Shown: positions 32,066-40,272 of the stretch, one piece after another
Numbering within the stretch: position 1 is the first letter of the stretch
Layout of the letters: the number at the start of each line of letters is the position of its first letter
IMG/VR virus record: IMGVR_UViG_3300034061_006146
Location: 1 to 56,447 of that record
DNA length: 56,447 nucleotides
Direction: 5' to 3' (one strand)
Source of the DNA: a virus
The notes under the pieces: model-generated
Database searches by the model: none
What the model was told of the DNA's origin: nothing
What the model saw: the letters and a program-made list of their open reading frames with translations, nothing else
Program-made: the position numbers and the translations under genes

Positions 32066-33649
32066 TTATTGAACTTGAGAGTTCATTTGGGGCTTTTGTA
32101 CCATTAGGCAGTCAGTTGTGATTAAAAGGCCTGCGATTGAAACTGCGTTTTCTAAAGCGGTTCTAGTAACTTTGACTGGATCAATAATTCCATTATCGAT
32201 CATGTCAACGTACTCCTCAGTTTTAGCATTGTATCCAGGAGCGCCTTCGTTTATTTTATTTAGAACAATATCTGGATTTACTCCAGCGTTTTCTAAGATT
32301 GAACGGAACGGCTGGTGACAGGCTTTCTTAATTAGATCGATTCCTAATTGAATATCTCTAATAGGTGAAGTAATTGTAACTGAGTTTACGGCTTTGACTA
32401 GAGCAAGACCACCTCCCATAACAATACCTTCAGCAACCGCTGATCGGGTTGCTCCCAATGCATCGTCAATTCGGTCAGATTTCTCTCTAGCTTCAAGTTC
32501 AGAAGTTGCACCAATTTTAATGATTGCAACGCCACCCTCAAATTTAGAAAGTCTTTCTTTTAGAAGTAGTTTAGAGGTTTCTGACTCACATGCTTGGATT
32601 TGAGCCTTTAGATCAGTGGTTAATTCTGCAATTGACTCAGCTGTTCCAAATCCACCAATTATTGTGGTTGAATCTGATGTGATTGTTATTTTATCACAAC
32701 CTCCAACGTAATTTGCAGCAATTGTTTCTTTAAGCGTGATACCGTCTAGCTCAGAAATCAGTTTTCCACCAGTTAAGGTAGCGATATCCTGTAGTTTAAA
32801 ACGACGCTGCTCTCCAAAACCTGGAGATCTAACTGCCGCTACTTTTAGAGTGCCTTGTAATTTATTAACAAGTAGAGTGTTTAGAGCTTCTCCATCAACT
32901 CCATCACTAATGATTAATAATGGACGTCTTTGTTTGTTTGAATACTCTAAGAACTGTAACATGTCTTGTAGATTTGAAATCTTACCATCATACACTAAGA
33001 TTAGAGGTTTTTCAAATTCTACAGTATTTCTTTCTGGATTAGTAATGAAATATGGGGATAGGTATCCGTTTTGGAATTGCATTCCCTCAACTATTTCAAC
33101 AAAAGTTTCTCCAGTTTTACTTTCGCCTGCTGTAATAATTCCATCGAATCCAACTGCTTCCATTGCGTCCGCAATAATTGATCCAATTTCTTCATCATTA
33201 TTCGCAGAGATTGTTGCAACTTGACGAATTTTATCGAAGTCCTCAACCGTTTGAGACTGTTCTTTTAGGTTGGAGATGATGTGTTCCATTCCAATCTCAA
33301 TACCTTTCTTAAGGTCCATTGGATGAGAGCCGGTTTCAATCAATCGATTACCTTCAGTAAAGATTGCATGGGCAAGAACGGTTGCGGTAGTGGTACCGTC
33401 ACCAGCTTCCATTGCAACTTTATTTGCAACCTGCTTGATCATTTGAGCTCCGACATTTTCCATGTAGTCCTCAAGATGAACTTCACGAGCAACGGTAACT
33501 CCGTCCTTTGTTATTGCAACACTGTTATCGCGAGCAATAACAACATTTCGGCCTCTTGGGCCTAGCGTGACTTTAACAGCTTCGGCTAATGCATTAATAC
33601 CTGCGGCTAACTGCTGTCTAGCATCTGCCTTAAATTTAGTTTGCTTCAC
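32066..33649 (-). CDS. groEL: GroEL-like chaperonin
   Basis: 527 residues of the Cpn60 family, nearly full length (E. coli 548). Features: KFKADARQQLAAGINALAEAVKVTLGPRGRNV, the ATP site GDGTTTATVLA, hinge and apical segments (QFQNGYLSPYFITNPE, LLIISDGVDGEALNTLLVNKL, RSPGFGEQRRF), and the equatorial return with GGGLALVKAV and MIDNGIIDPVKVTRTALENA. The C-terminus ends in a short polar tail without the GGM repeats of bacterial GroEL. With the phage GroES at 18234 it could form a full phage chaperonin, probably for capsid or large tail proteins. Acquisition from a bacterium followed by divergence is likely. Confidence 0.95.
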   Translation of the reverse strand: MKQTKFKADARQQLAAGINALAEAVKVTLGPRGRNVVIARDNSVAITKDGVTVAREVHLEDYMENVGAQMIKQVANKVAMEAGDGTTTATVLAHAIFTEGNRLIETGSHPMDLKKGIEIGMEHIISNLKEQSQTVEDFDKIRQVATISANNDEEIGSIIADAMEAVGFDGIITAGESKTGETFVEIVEGMQFQNGYLSPYFITNPERNTVEFEKPLILVYDGKISNLQDMLQFLEYSNKQRRPLLIISDGVDGEALNTLLVNKLQGTLKVAAVRSPGFGEQRRFKLQDIATLTGGKLISELDGITLKETIAANYVGGCDKITITSDSTTIIGGFGTAESIAELTTDLKAQIQACESETSKLLLKERLSKFEGGVAIIKIGATSELEAREKSDRIDDALGATRSAVAEGIVMGGGLALVKAVNSVTITSPIRDIQLGIDLIKKACHQPFRSILENAGVNPDIVLNKINEGAPGYNAKTEEYVDMIDNGIIDPVKVTRTALENAVSIAGLLITTDCLMVQKPQMNSQVQ

Positions 33650-33665
33650 TTATTATTTGATTATT

Positions 33666-34409
33666 TTACTTTACTATTATATCAGACTTTTCGATTTGGT
33701 TTAGGCCAGATAATCTTAAAGCTGTTTGCATTAGTGTAATTACGTCCTTTTGGCAGTATTCCTTGATGCGATCAACATCACCAGCATAAAAAGTTTCATG
33801 TACTTCTGACCCATTAATATCGTCCTTTGGCGAATCTATGCCCAAGACTGATGCTAAGAGGTCAAGCGATGTGAATCCTTCTTGCCATGCACCGAAAGAC
33901 CATAGTTCAGAGGTATCGGTTATTGAAATTTCCCAAGGTTTCTTGTCCCAAACTTGCAAAGGTGTTGCTGGTTCAATTCCGTGAATGAAAGCTCGCTTAC
34001 ATAAGAAAGGCACGTCAAATCTCTTGACATTATGTCCGAATAACTTAATTCCGTTCTTTGCTAAGCCTGTCATTAATTTAAAGGATTGATTTAGGATCTC
34101 TACCTCGTTATTGCCAGAATATGAAACAATTTGGGCAGTTGGTGCCCCGTCAACGAATTTCATTTTGCCAAAGGAAACACAAACAACTCTACCGAATTCA
34201 GCTTGCAGAGCGGATTTCATCTGAAACAGCTCGTCATCTGACTTGTCTTTATTATCGGGATACTTGTCACCTAGTTGAGTTCTCAAGATTTCAGCTCTTT
34301 TTGACCAGAGATCTTGCAGTTTGGGGGATAATTCTGAAAAATTTGACTCTGCACCAGCAGTTTCAATGTCAAAAAACAGAAATTTTTCTAATTGATGTGG
34401 ATCAAACAT
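33666..34409 (-). CDS. 3'-5' exonuclease, PolB-exonuclease-like
   Basis: 247 residues with a stand-alone RNase H-fold exonuclease domain: ExoI LFFDIETAG (D, E), a Lys/Asp-rich insertion (30-75), a strand with RVVCVSFGKM, ExoII LFGHNVKRFDVPFLCKRA, and ExoIII EYCQKDVITL with Tyr-x3-Asp. This order and the GHNxxxFD signature match the family of predicted exonucleases related to the PolB proofreading domain. It is additional to the exonuclease of the split polymerase at 12416. A proofreading or DNA-degrading role is inferred. Confidence 0.8.
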   Translation of the reverse strand: MFDPHQLEKFLFFDIETAGAESNFSELSPKLQDLWSKRAEILRTQLGDKYPDNKDKSDDELFQMKSALQAEFGRVVCVSFGKMKFVDGAPTAQIVSYSGNNEVEILNQSFKLMTGLAKNGIKLFGHNVKRFDVPFLCKRAFIHGIEPATPLQVWDKKPWEISITDTSELWSFGAWQEGFTSLDLLASVLGIDSPKDDINGSEVHETFYAGDVDRIKEYCQKDVITLMQTALRLSGLNQIEKSDIIVK

Positions 34410-34648
34410 GATTATTGTATTTTACAAGATAGAATATACTAATAATTAGTAGAAAGTAGCCTAGGGACTAAGGTATTAGGAACTAGGTACCTTAATTCTT
34501 TATTTTATATTAAATAAGTAGACTAGGTACTAGGTATCTAGGCTCTATACCCTCCCAACACCCTTATTCTACAGTAACTTTTACAAAAGTTTTGAGCAAA
34601 ACTAAAGTTTTTTTGGTAGTAGAATATTCAAAATCACCAAAATGAGCT
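34410..34648. promoter_or_regulatory. Divergent regulatory gap with CTAGGTA repeats and a hairpin
   Basis: A 239-base gap between divergent genes. It holds a cluster of ACTAGGTA/CTAGGTA copies (34482-34490, 34522-34529, 34530-34536, with partial copies from 34461 to 34543) and a 7-bp hairpin AGTTTTG-AG-CAAAACT (34588-34603) followed by AAAG and a 7-base T-run, resembling an attenuator toward the plus-strand genes. Near the minus gene start is TATCTTGTAAAAT, like the string before the gp56-like gene. It is probably the switch region between the early minus block and the gp55-containing plus operon. Confidence 0.45.
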
Positions 34649-35323
34649 TTGTTTGTAATTGGCATAGACTTTTCAATACAGTTTCCAGCTGTTTGTATCA
34701 GTAAAGACTTTAAAAGTTTTAGCTGGATTGCTTGCGTCAATTCCAATCTAACAAAAGCACATCGAAAACTACTTGAGGACGTTCAACTTGAGCATCCTAC
34801 TCTTGAATTCATTTTTCTCCCCCCTAAGAATCTTAAGCACGACACCTATTCGGCAACTGAACGGGCTAAATTAGAGAATTACTCTAGACTAGTTGACGTT
34901 CTAATCGATCGCGTCAATCAAATTGTTCTACCTGGATTAAACGGTCAGCCTTTAATTGTTTCGATTGAGGGAATTGCGTACGGAGCGCAAGGTAATGCTC
35001 TAATTGATATATGTCAAGCGACCGGTATGCTTAGAAAGAAGATCTTGGACACAACCTTAAGCGGTCATCAGGAAAGCGTGTTCATATTTTCACCAGGAGA
35101 GCTTAAAAATTCAATCGGAGCCAAGGGAAATGCTGGCAAATACGACGTGTACCAGCAATTCAAATCAAATCCAATGATTGCCAATGGCAGTAGTCTTCAC
35201 CAAGTGATAAATAAGTACGAAGATCAAGTGCTCAAGGACCAGAATGTAAAATCTCCGTTCATGGACATGATCGACTCTTATTTAGCAGTGCTAAAAATAC
35301 ACGAGTCGTTAAAAGAATCATAA
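34649..35323 (+). CDS. RuvC-like Holliday junction resolvase
   Basis: 224 residues. The start is TTG at 34649: an in-frame TGA lies 6 bases upstream and the first catalytic Asp is residue 7 (VIGIDFS), so no later start is possible. Further acidic positions are VSIEGIAYGAQGNALID (Glu near 106) and FMDMIDSYLAVL (two Asp near the C-terminus), the RuvC/RNase H-fold pattern. SPGELKNSIGAKGNAGKYDVYQ resembles the S-P-x-x-V-K...G-x-G-x-A-x-K segment of RuvC-like nucleases. It may resolve branched DNA before packaging, the task of endonuclease VII in T4. It is 3 bases upstream of the gp55-like gene. Confidence 0.78.
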   Translation: MFVIGIDFSIQFPAVCISKDFKSFSWIACVNSNLTKAHRKLLEDVQLEHPTLEFIFLPPKNLKHDTYSATERAKLENYSRLVDVLIDRVNQIVLPGLNGQPLIVSIEGIAYGAQGNALIDICQATGMLRKKILDTTLSGHQESVFIFSPGELKNSIGAKGNAGKYDVYQQFKSNPMIANGSSLHQVINKYEDQVLKDQNVKSPFMDMIDSYLAVLKIHESLKES

Positions 35324-35326
35324 TTC

Positions 35327-35746
35327 ATGTCAAAAGCAAAGGAAAGTAAGTACTACATTAATAATAGAGACTTCACAAACGAAATAATTAGGTGCAAACA
35401 CGGCCTCTTAAATGAAGAGACTGGTTATCAGCACATAGCTGGTGAACTTTCACCAATTGCAATCAACTATTTCGTAATTTTAGCCAATCGGGCAATCTTA
35501 AAACTTAGATTTAGCAACCCATTAGATAAAGAGGACTGCATTCAGTCCGCTCTACTCGATCTACTTAGGTACTGGAGAAATTTCAATGAGGAAAAATCAA
35601 ACAATGCATTTGCATACTTCACGCAAATCGCAAAAAATGGCTATGCTAAGGAATACAAGAAGATCTACAAGCATATCGGAAAGGGCGAAAAAGTTGAGTT
35701 CGTTTCCTTAAGCCATTCGGGTGAGAGCGAGATCTACACTATTTAA
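35327..35746 (+). CDS. 55: Late-transcription sigma factor, gp55-like
   Basis: 139 residues (T4 gp55 is 185). The opening KYYINNRDFTNEIIRCK parallels the gp55 start (YNYVNNKELLQAIIDWK as I recall it), and NFNEEKSNNAFAYFTQIAKNGYAKEYKKIYK parallels the sigma region-2-like segment of gp55 ([28 protein letters not shown]). That region recognises the late -10 box. The C-terminus is shorter and ends GESEIYTI; a clamp-binding tail like that of T4 is not obvious. The abundance of ATAAATAA boxes before late genes supports the call. It directly precedes the main late block. Confidence 0.85.
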   Translation: MSKAKESKYYINNRDFTNEIIRCKHGLLNEETGYQHIAGELSPIAINYFVILANRAILKLRFSNPLDKEDCIQSALLDLLRYWRNFNEEKSNNAFAYFTQIAKNGYAKEYKKIYKHIGKGEKVEFVSLSHSGESEIYTI

Positions 35747-35760
35747 TCCATTCGCCAGGC

Positions 35761-35772
35761 TTAATAAATAAA
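35761..35772 (+). promoter_or_regulatory. Late promoter for the main virion block
   Basis: TTAATAAATAAA, containing the ATAAATAA core, 22 bases before the ATG at 35795 and just after the gp55-like gene. Confidence 0.6.
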
Positions 35773-35794
35773 GGTAAAGAGCTAGGCATCGCAC

Positions 35795-38700
35795 ATGAAT
35801 ATTAACAATCTCGTATTTTTTGATAAAAACGGAGAATCTTATAACTTTTCACAGAACACAAGTGGAGTTTGGGAAGGAGCTGACTATTTTTTACCGGCTT
35901 CAACTGCACTGTACGATGTATCTAATCTTTTTATCCTAGAAAAAGTTGGTTCAGCCTATAAATTTCCTGCTCTAGCTCCAGGTTCAACTCTTAGCCTTAA
36001 ATGGAGGACTGCTCAAAACTCAAAGGAATTCTTTTTGTTCACAGTTGCCAAGGAGGATGAGAATATTGATTCACCAACGTACTTAAATCGAGTTAATTCA
36101 ATTGATGTCAAGTACTCTGACCTTAATCCAATAGGCTCAACTAATCTTGATCTTACGTATCCTTTACAAGTAAACGTCGGTTTTGCTCCAACTGATGAAG
36201 TTGCGTACACTCGAATCCTAGACATTTACTATGAAACTACTTCGACGACTACTCTGATAGGAACAATCACATTTTATGGAGAAGGCGAAGACGAAGACGT
36301 TAGATTTAGAGTATGGCTTGAGAATTTCGGTATTAAATTTAATAGAGAAGATGCCCTATTGCTTAAGGATTACGACCTAAAGGAAAGTTTACCGGACTGG
36401 AACAAGATAAATCAGGCCAGAAAGGAGATTCTTGTAAATAGAGATCAGATCTATCCATACGTTGGTACTTACAAAGGTCTAATAAACTTAATCAATATTT
36501 TAGGGTACCGTGATGTACTTAGAGTCAAGGAATACTGGCAGGACCGCGATACTCAGTCAGCCTACTATCAAAAGTACGCAATGGTCGATGTTACAGACCT
36601 AATGACTGAAGGTAACCTAGATTCAATTAATCTAGTTGACCTGAACGGTCAAATTAAAAAGGGCGGTAAATTTAAAAAGACTGAATTTTTAGCATTAGCT
36701 TATGAATTCTCAGTTGCTAGTGATAATTACGATGATGATGGAGTCCCAGAAGTAGAATTTACAACCGAATTTGAGGTTAACGAGATTTTCTATAAACTAA
36801 ATAGGCTTTCAACCAAGCTAAAGCAAGAGATGCTACCAGTCAATGTTGTCATCAAAGACATCATTGGCGAATTCATATACTTTCATAAATTTAACCTACG
36901 AAACTGGTCAGACGTTACCTATATTAATTCATTGGAAATCAATGATGATTATAAAGTTGTAATTAATTCGCCGGTTACTAAATCTCAATTGTTACAGATC
37001 AGAGACATCAAAACTCTCTATCCAAAAACAGTTAGTGCTCTACCGCCTTCAAACACTGTCGTAATTTCTCAATTTCCAAGTATCACATTTAATACTTCGA
37101 GCACTAGGCCTTATCAATACTCTCAAAAGTATCCGATTTCTGAAATCCCTGCCCTACTTGTAGCAATCAAAGACTACTATCAAAACTTAAATAATTATGA
37201 GTTCCAATATCATGGTCAACCCAATCCAATCATAAGCGGAGATGATATTGATGGAAAGGTTGGATGCCCAGTATCATTAGAGGCATACGTTCCAGATTTC
37301 ACAATCGCTCAGCTAGACGGATCTAAATTCTCAGATTTTTTTGGAACTCACTACACAATTGGGAATATTAAATACCGAAACGGTTATGAAATTGAATGGG
37401 ATATTACTGGACCTCAAGGCTATGTTTTTAACTGGAGAGGTAAATTACTTGATCTAGTTAAAATTCCACATATTCTACCTCATCTTGGAAAATACACGAT
37501 CAAATCAACCGTGTATGATATGCAAGGCGGTCAAAACGTAAGCTATTTACATCCAACGGTTATCACTGAGGAACCTGTGATTCAAATATTTACGAAGATC
37601 CAAGACAAGAATCGATATGACTTCCGAAATCTAGATAACGTTACAATCGGAGATCTAGCCTCAAGCCCTTTATATCAGCCATTTGCAAACGTTGTTCAAG
37701 CCGGTACAACCAGCACAGACTTACCTACTCATTACCTTGACTGGAACACCTATTCTAATAATTTTGGAGTCGGAAATCCCCAAAGAGAAGTTGAAATTTA
37801 TACTCTCGGAGTCGGGTTCGAACCTATTGATGATTCTGAAAACCACGTAGCCATTCAATGGGGTACAGGTAAAGGCGAATTTGGTCAACCGACTCTAGAA
37901 GATTATGGATTGACTACGCTCAGCGAACTGGTCATGAATCGAATGTCTGATTTGTCGTATGTTCCAGATAGAATTAACGGATTCATATTGGATCTACCGA
38001 AAATGGTCGATCCTATTAACTTCATTAACTTTCTAAATTGGGATATTCTAAATAGTTATGTAGTTTCTTCCTATGTAGATGCAGACGATCTAGCAAATCA
38101 ATTAAATTCAGCAAATGATGTCCAAGTTAGTCAATATCGTTATGTTGCACTAAACGGTAGAGTTCATGCAAGAGCGATCGACCAAGACAGAGGACTTCAC
38201 CGAATCCTAAAGGTTCTAACCTCAATGGGAAATGAGTTTAGAATAAAAACATTCTGTTATCCATTCGGAGTTTATTCACGAAATTTAATCGATAGATTAA
38301 ACTCTCAACTCTCTCAAATTGCTAGAAGAATTGATGATGATTTACTTTTCCTAAATGCTCCATTTGATGATATTTTGGAAAAGACTGGAGAGACCGCAAC
38401 TTCTAAAACATCTGGAGTAATTAGCTCAAGCTTTTCTAGCCCTTTCACTTTTACTCTAAATATGAGAAAACAATTTGAAAGTGGGACGATCGTTAGAGCA
38501 GTAAGCACCAGCGATTCAACTAAATGGGTTGAAGGGACATTCACCCAAAACTCAACATTCAATACTTTAACATTAACTGCAACTGCCTCAAATGGAGCAG
38601 GTCCATCCGGTACACCCGTATCAGAATGGAGATTTGAATATTCTAACCCAAATTCAACCGAACCTCCAATTTATGCAAATGCAAACAACATCAACTATTG

Positions 38701-39139
38701 GATAAACAAAGGATTCATTGAATTCACTAACACTGCAAGCGGACCGTCATCGACTCCGACTATATCGGTTAGAGGATTCTTACCTTCAAACTATGATCAA
38801 AACTCATTCAACCTAACCAACTTAAAGATTGGGTCAGAATGTTTAGTCTTACCTCTAGAACATCCAGTGTTTGCAGCAATTTCAAATATCGATTCCAAAA
38901 AGGAGTGCATTTGGACTCTGAAACACGTCGGAGAAGAAATTGCTAAAATTAAATCAACCTCATTTTTCATTTGGAGATTTGATGAACCTGGCGAATATTC
39001 ACTAACAGTTGATGTGACAGACGTTAATAATAACGTATTCTCATTAACTCGTGACTTTTTTGCCGCAAATACAAAGGCAATTCCTGAGTATAAGAATTAC
39101 TTAAACAATACACTAAACCGTAGAAAGGCCAAAATGTAA
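35795..39139 (+). CDS. Large baseplate-type protein, possibly gp7/P2 gpI-like wedge subunit
   Basis: 1114 residues. Around 210-250, NQARKEILVNRDQIYPYVGTYKG...INILGYRDVLRVKEYW resembles the P2 gpI-type tail segment (GT-x-x-x-L...LG...EWW), the family to which T4 gp7 (1032 residues) has been related. PKD-like beta modules occur near 500-585 (LGKYTIKSTVYDMQGG) and at the C-terminus (PGEYSLTVDVTDVNNN). The rest is beta-rich. It is the first gene of the late operon, behind a late promoter. Baseplate wedge identity is a moderate-to-weak inference; virion protein is firm by context. Confidence 0.75.
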   Translation: MNINNLVFFDKNGESYNFSQNTSGVWEGADYFLPASTALYDVSNLFILEKVGSAYKFPALAPGSTLSLKWRTAQNSKEFFLFTVAKEDENIDSPTYLNRVNSIDVKYSDLNPIGSTNLDLTYPLQVNVGFAPTDEVAYTRILDIYYETTSTTTLIGTITFYGEGEDEDVRFRVWLENFGIKFNREDALLLKDYDLKESLPDWNKINQARKEILVNRDQIYPYVGTYKGLINLINILGYRDVLRVKEYWQDRDTQSAYYQKYAMVDVTDLMTEGNLDSINLVDLNGQIKKGGKFKKTEFLALAYEFSVASDNYDDDGVPEVEFTTEFEVNEIFYKLNRLSTKLKQEMLPVNVVIKDIIGEFIYFHKFNLRNWSDVTYINSLEINDDYKVVINSPVTKSQLLQIRDIKTLYPKTVSALPPSNTVVISQFPSITFNTSSTRPYQYSQKYPISEIPALLVAIKDYYQNLNNYEFQYHGQPNPIISGDDIDGKVGCPVSLEAYVPDFTIAQLDGSKFSDFFGTHYTIGNIKYRNGYEIEWDITGPQGYVFNWRGKLLDLVKIPHILPHLGKYTIKSTVYDMQGGQNVSYLHPTVITEEPVIQIFTKIQDKNRYDFRNLDNVTIGDLASSPLYQPFANVVQAGTTSTDLPTHYLDWNTYSNNFGVGNPQREVEIYTLGVGFEPIDDSENHVAIQWGTGKGEFGQPTLEDYGLTTLSELVMNRMSDLSYVPDRINGFILDLPKMVDPINFINFLNWDILNSYVVSSYVDADDLANQLNSANDVQVSQYRYVALNGRVHARAIDQDRGLHRILKVLTSMGNEFRIKTFCYPFGVYSRNLIDRLNSQLSQIARRIDDDLLFLNAPFDDILEKTGETATSKTSGVISSSFSSPFTFTLNMRKQFESGTIVRAVSTSDSTKWVEGTFTQNSTFNTLTLTATASNGAGPSGTPVSEWRFEYSNPNSTEPPIYANANNINYWINKGFIEFTNTASGPSSTPTISVRGFLPSNYDQNSFNLTNLKIGSECLVLPLEHPVFAAISNIDSKKECIWTLKHVGEEIAKIKSTSFFIWRFDEPGEYSLTVDVTDVNNNVFSLTRDFFAANTKAIPEYKNYLNNTLNRRKAKM

Positions 39140-39155
39140 GGTCCTCCTGGTTTTC

Positions 39156-39166
39156 TTAATAAATAA
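39156..39166 (+). promoter_or_regulatory. Late promoter motif before the 355-residue protein gene
   Basis: TTAATAAATAA, the same form as at 35761, 25 bases before the ATG at 39191. Confidence 0.6.
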
Positions 39167-39190
39167 AAAAGACAAAAAACTACCTAAAAA

Positions 39191-40258
39191 ATGGCATTTA
39201 CTAACGTAACTCTAAACACACAACCTCTATTAGAGTCAACTTTCATCTCGGACATGCGTTTAATCCTAAACGCTAACGTTTCTGTGATTAAAGGAAAGGT
39301 TGAAGATCTAATCAATACATTTGAGATAGATTTGACTAACAAGTACATTGGAGTAGACAACTACTTTAACCAAGTAAAAACAAATAACGTTATTCTTGGA
39401 AACAGCATCTCCTTCATGGACTCTACCAATACAATCGGTAGCTTAACCAAAAGCGCTGGAAAATCAATCTTATCAATTGATAGATTAGTTATTCAAGCCG
39501 GTGGAACAATTGACATGAGCGGCACTGCAAACACAATGGCAGTTAAGAGATTGGGAATCGGAATTCCATTAGCTAGTGTTACAGCGGATGGATTTTACGT
39601 TGGAAGTTCAACTGTTTCAGTACCTTCACAATTCAATGGTGAAGCAGCTTTCCCAAAACAAGCAATAACTCAAAGTACAGAAGGTAGTACAAATACAGTA
39701 GTCACAACAACGGCGTTGAACACCGGCGGTGTTGATTACTATTACGGAACTTTAAAATTAACTAAGTCAAGTAAACAATTCATCTACTTAACAGTTAGAG
39801 CAGCAGATACTAATCCAACTTCATCAAAACCAGTAATCATATTCGTTTATGAAGATCCAGCAGATAGACCTGATCCTGGACAAACTTTTACAGTCATCAT
39901 TAGAGAATACCAAACCTCTGCTAGTGTTGATGTTGCTGTTACCAGTTGGGGAGCTATTCAAATTGTTCCAGGATTTACAAACACTGCTTCTGGGACGCCA
40001 GTTCTTTTAGACGGTAGCTCATTAGGAGTTGCGGCTACTCCGACAGCAGCAATCACTGCACTTTCTTCAAATCATTACATCCAATTATTCAATGGAAATG
40101 TTCAATCAGGATTAGGTACTTCCGATCTTGGAGGAACTGCTCTAAGAAAGTTTGGATCATCAGTTAGCTTAACGAAATACGAAACAATTGGTGCTCCAAC
40201 CGTCACATCATCAAGATTCGTGATCACAAGCTCTCATAATATAAAAACAGTAAACTAA
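39191..40258 (+). CDS. Virion protein, possible short fibre or baseplate component
   Basis: 355 residues. Residues 15-55 look helical and may trimerise (FISDMRLILNANVSVIKGKVEDLINTFEIDL). They are followed by short repetitive strands of the phage-fibre type (ILGNSISFM, IDRLVIQAGGTIDMSG, VKRLGIGIP) and a beta-rich Thr/Ser/Gly C-terminal domain. No family was recognised. It has its own late promoter and lies between two large tail genes. The helix-then-beta-shaft layout suggests a homotrimeric fibre-like or spike-associated protein. Confidence 0.75.
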   Translation: MAFTNVTLNTQPLLESTFISDMRLILNANVSVIKGKVEDLINTFEIDLTNKYIGVDNYFNQVKTNNVILGNSISFMDSTNTIGSLTKSAGKSILSIDRLVIQAGGTIDMSGTANTMAVKRLGIGIPLASVTADGFYVGSSTVSVPSQFNGEAAFPKQAITQSTEGSTNTVVTTTALNTGGVDYYYGTLKLTKSSKQFIYLTVRAADTNPTSSKPVIIFVYEDPADRPDPGQTFTVIIREYQTSASVDVAVTSWGAIQIVPGFTNTASGTPVLLDGSSLGVAATPTAAITALSSNHYIQLFNGNVQSGLGTSDLGGTALRKFGSSVSLTKYETIGAPTVTSSRFVITSSHNIKTVN

Positions 40259-40272
40259 TTTAATTAAGTACT

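Noticed and set aside
34461-34545. CRISPR-like array
   Set aside because: The CTAGGTA copies are only 7-8 bases, irregularly spaced and without spacers of constant length.
34564-34746. Short minus-strand gene in the divergent gap
   Set aside because: Overlaps the start of the RuvC-like gene antisense, no recognisable product, and the region looks regulatory.
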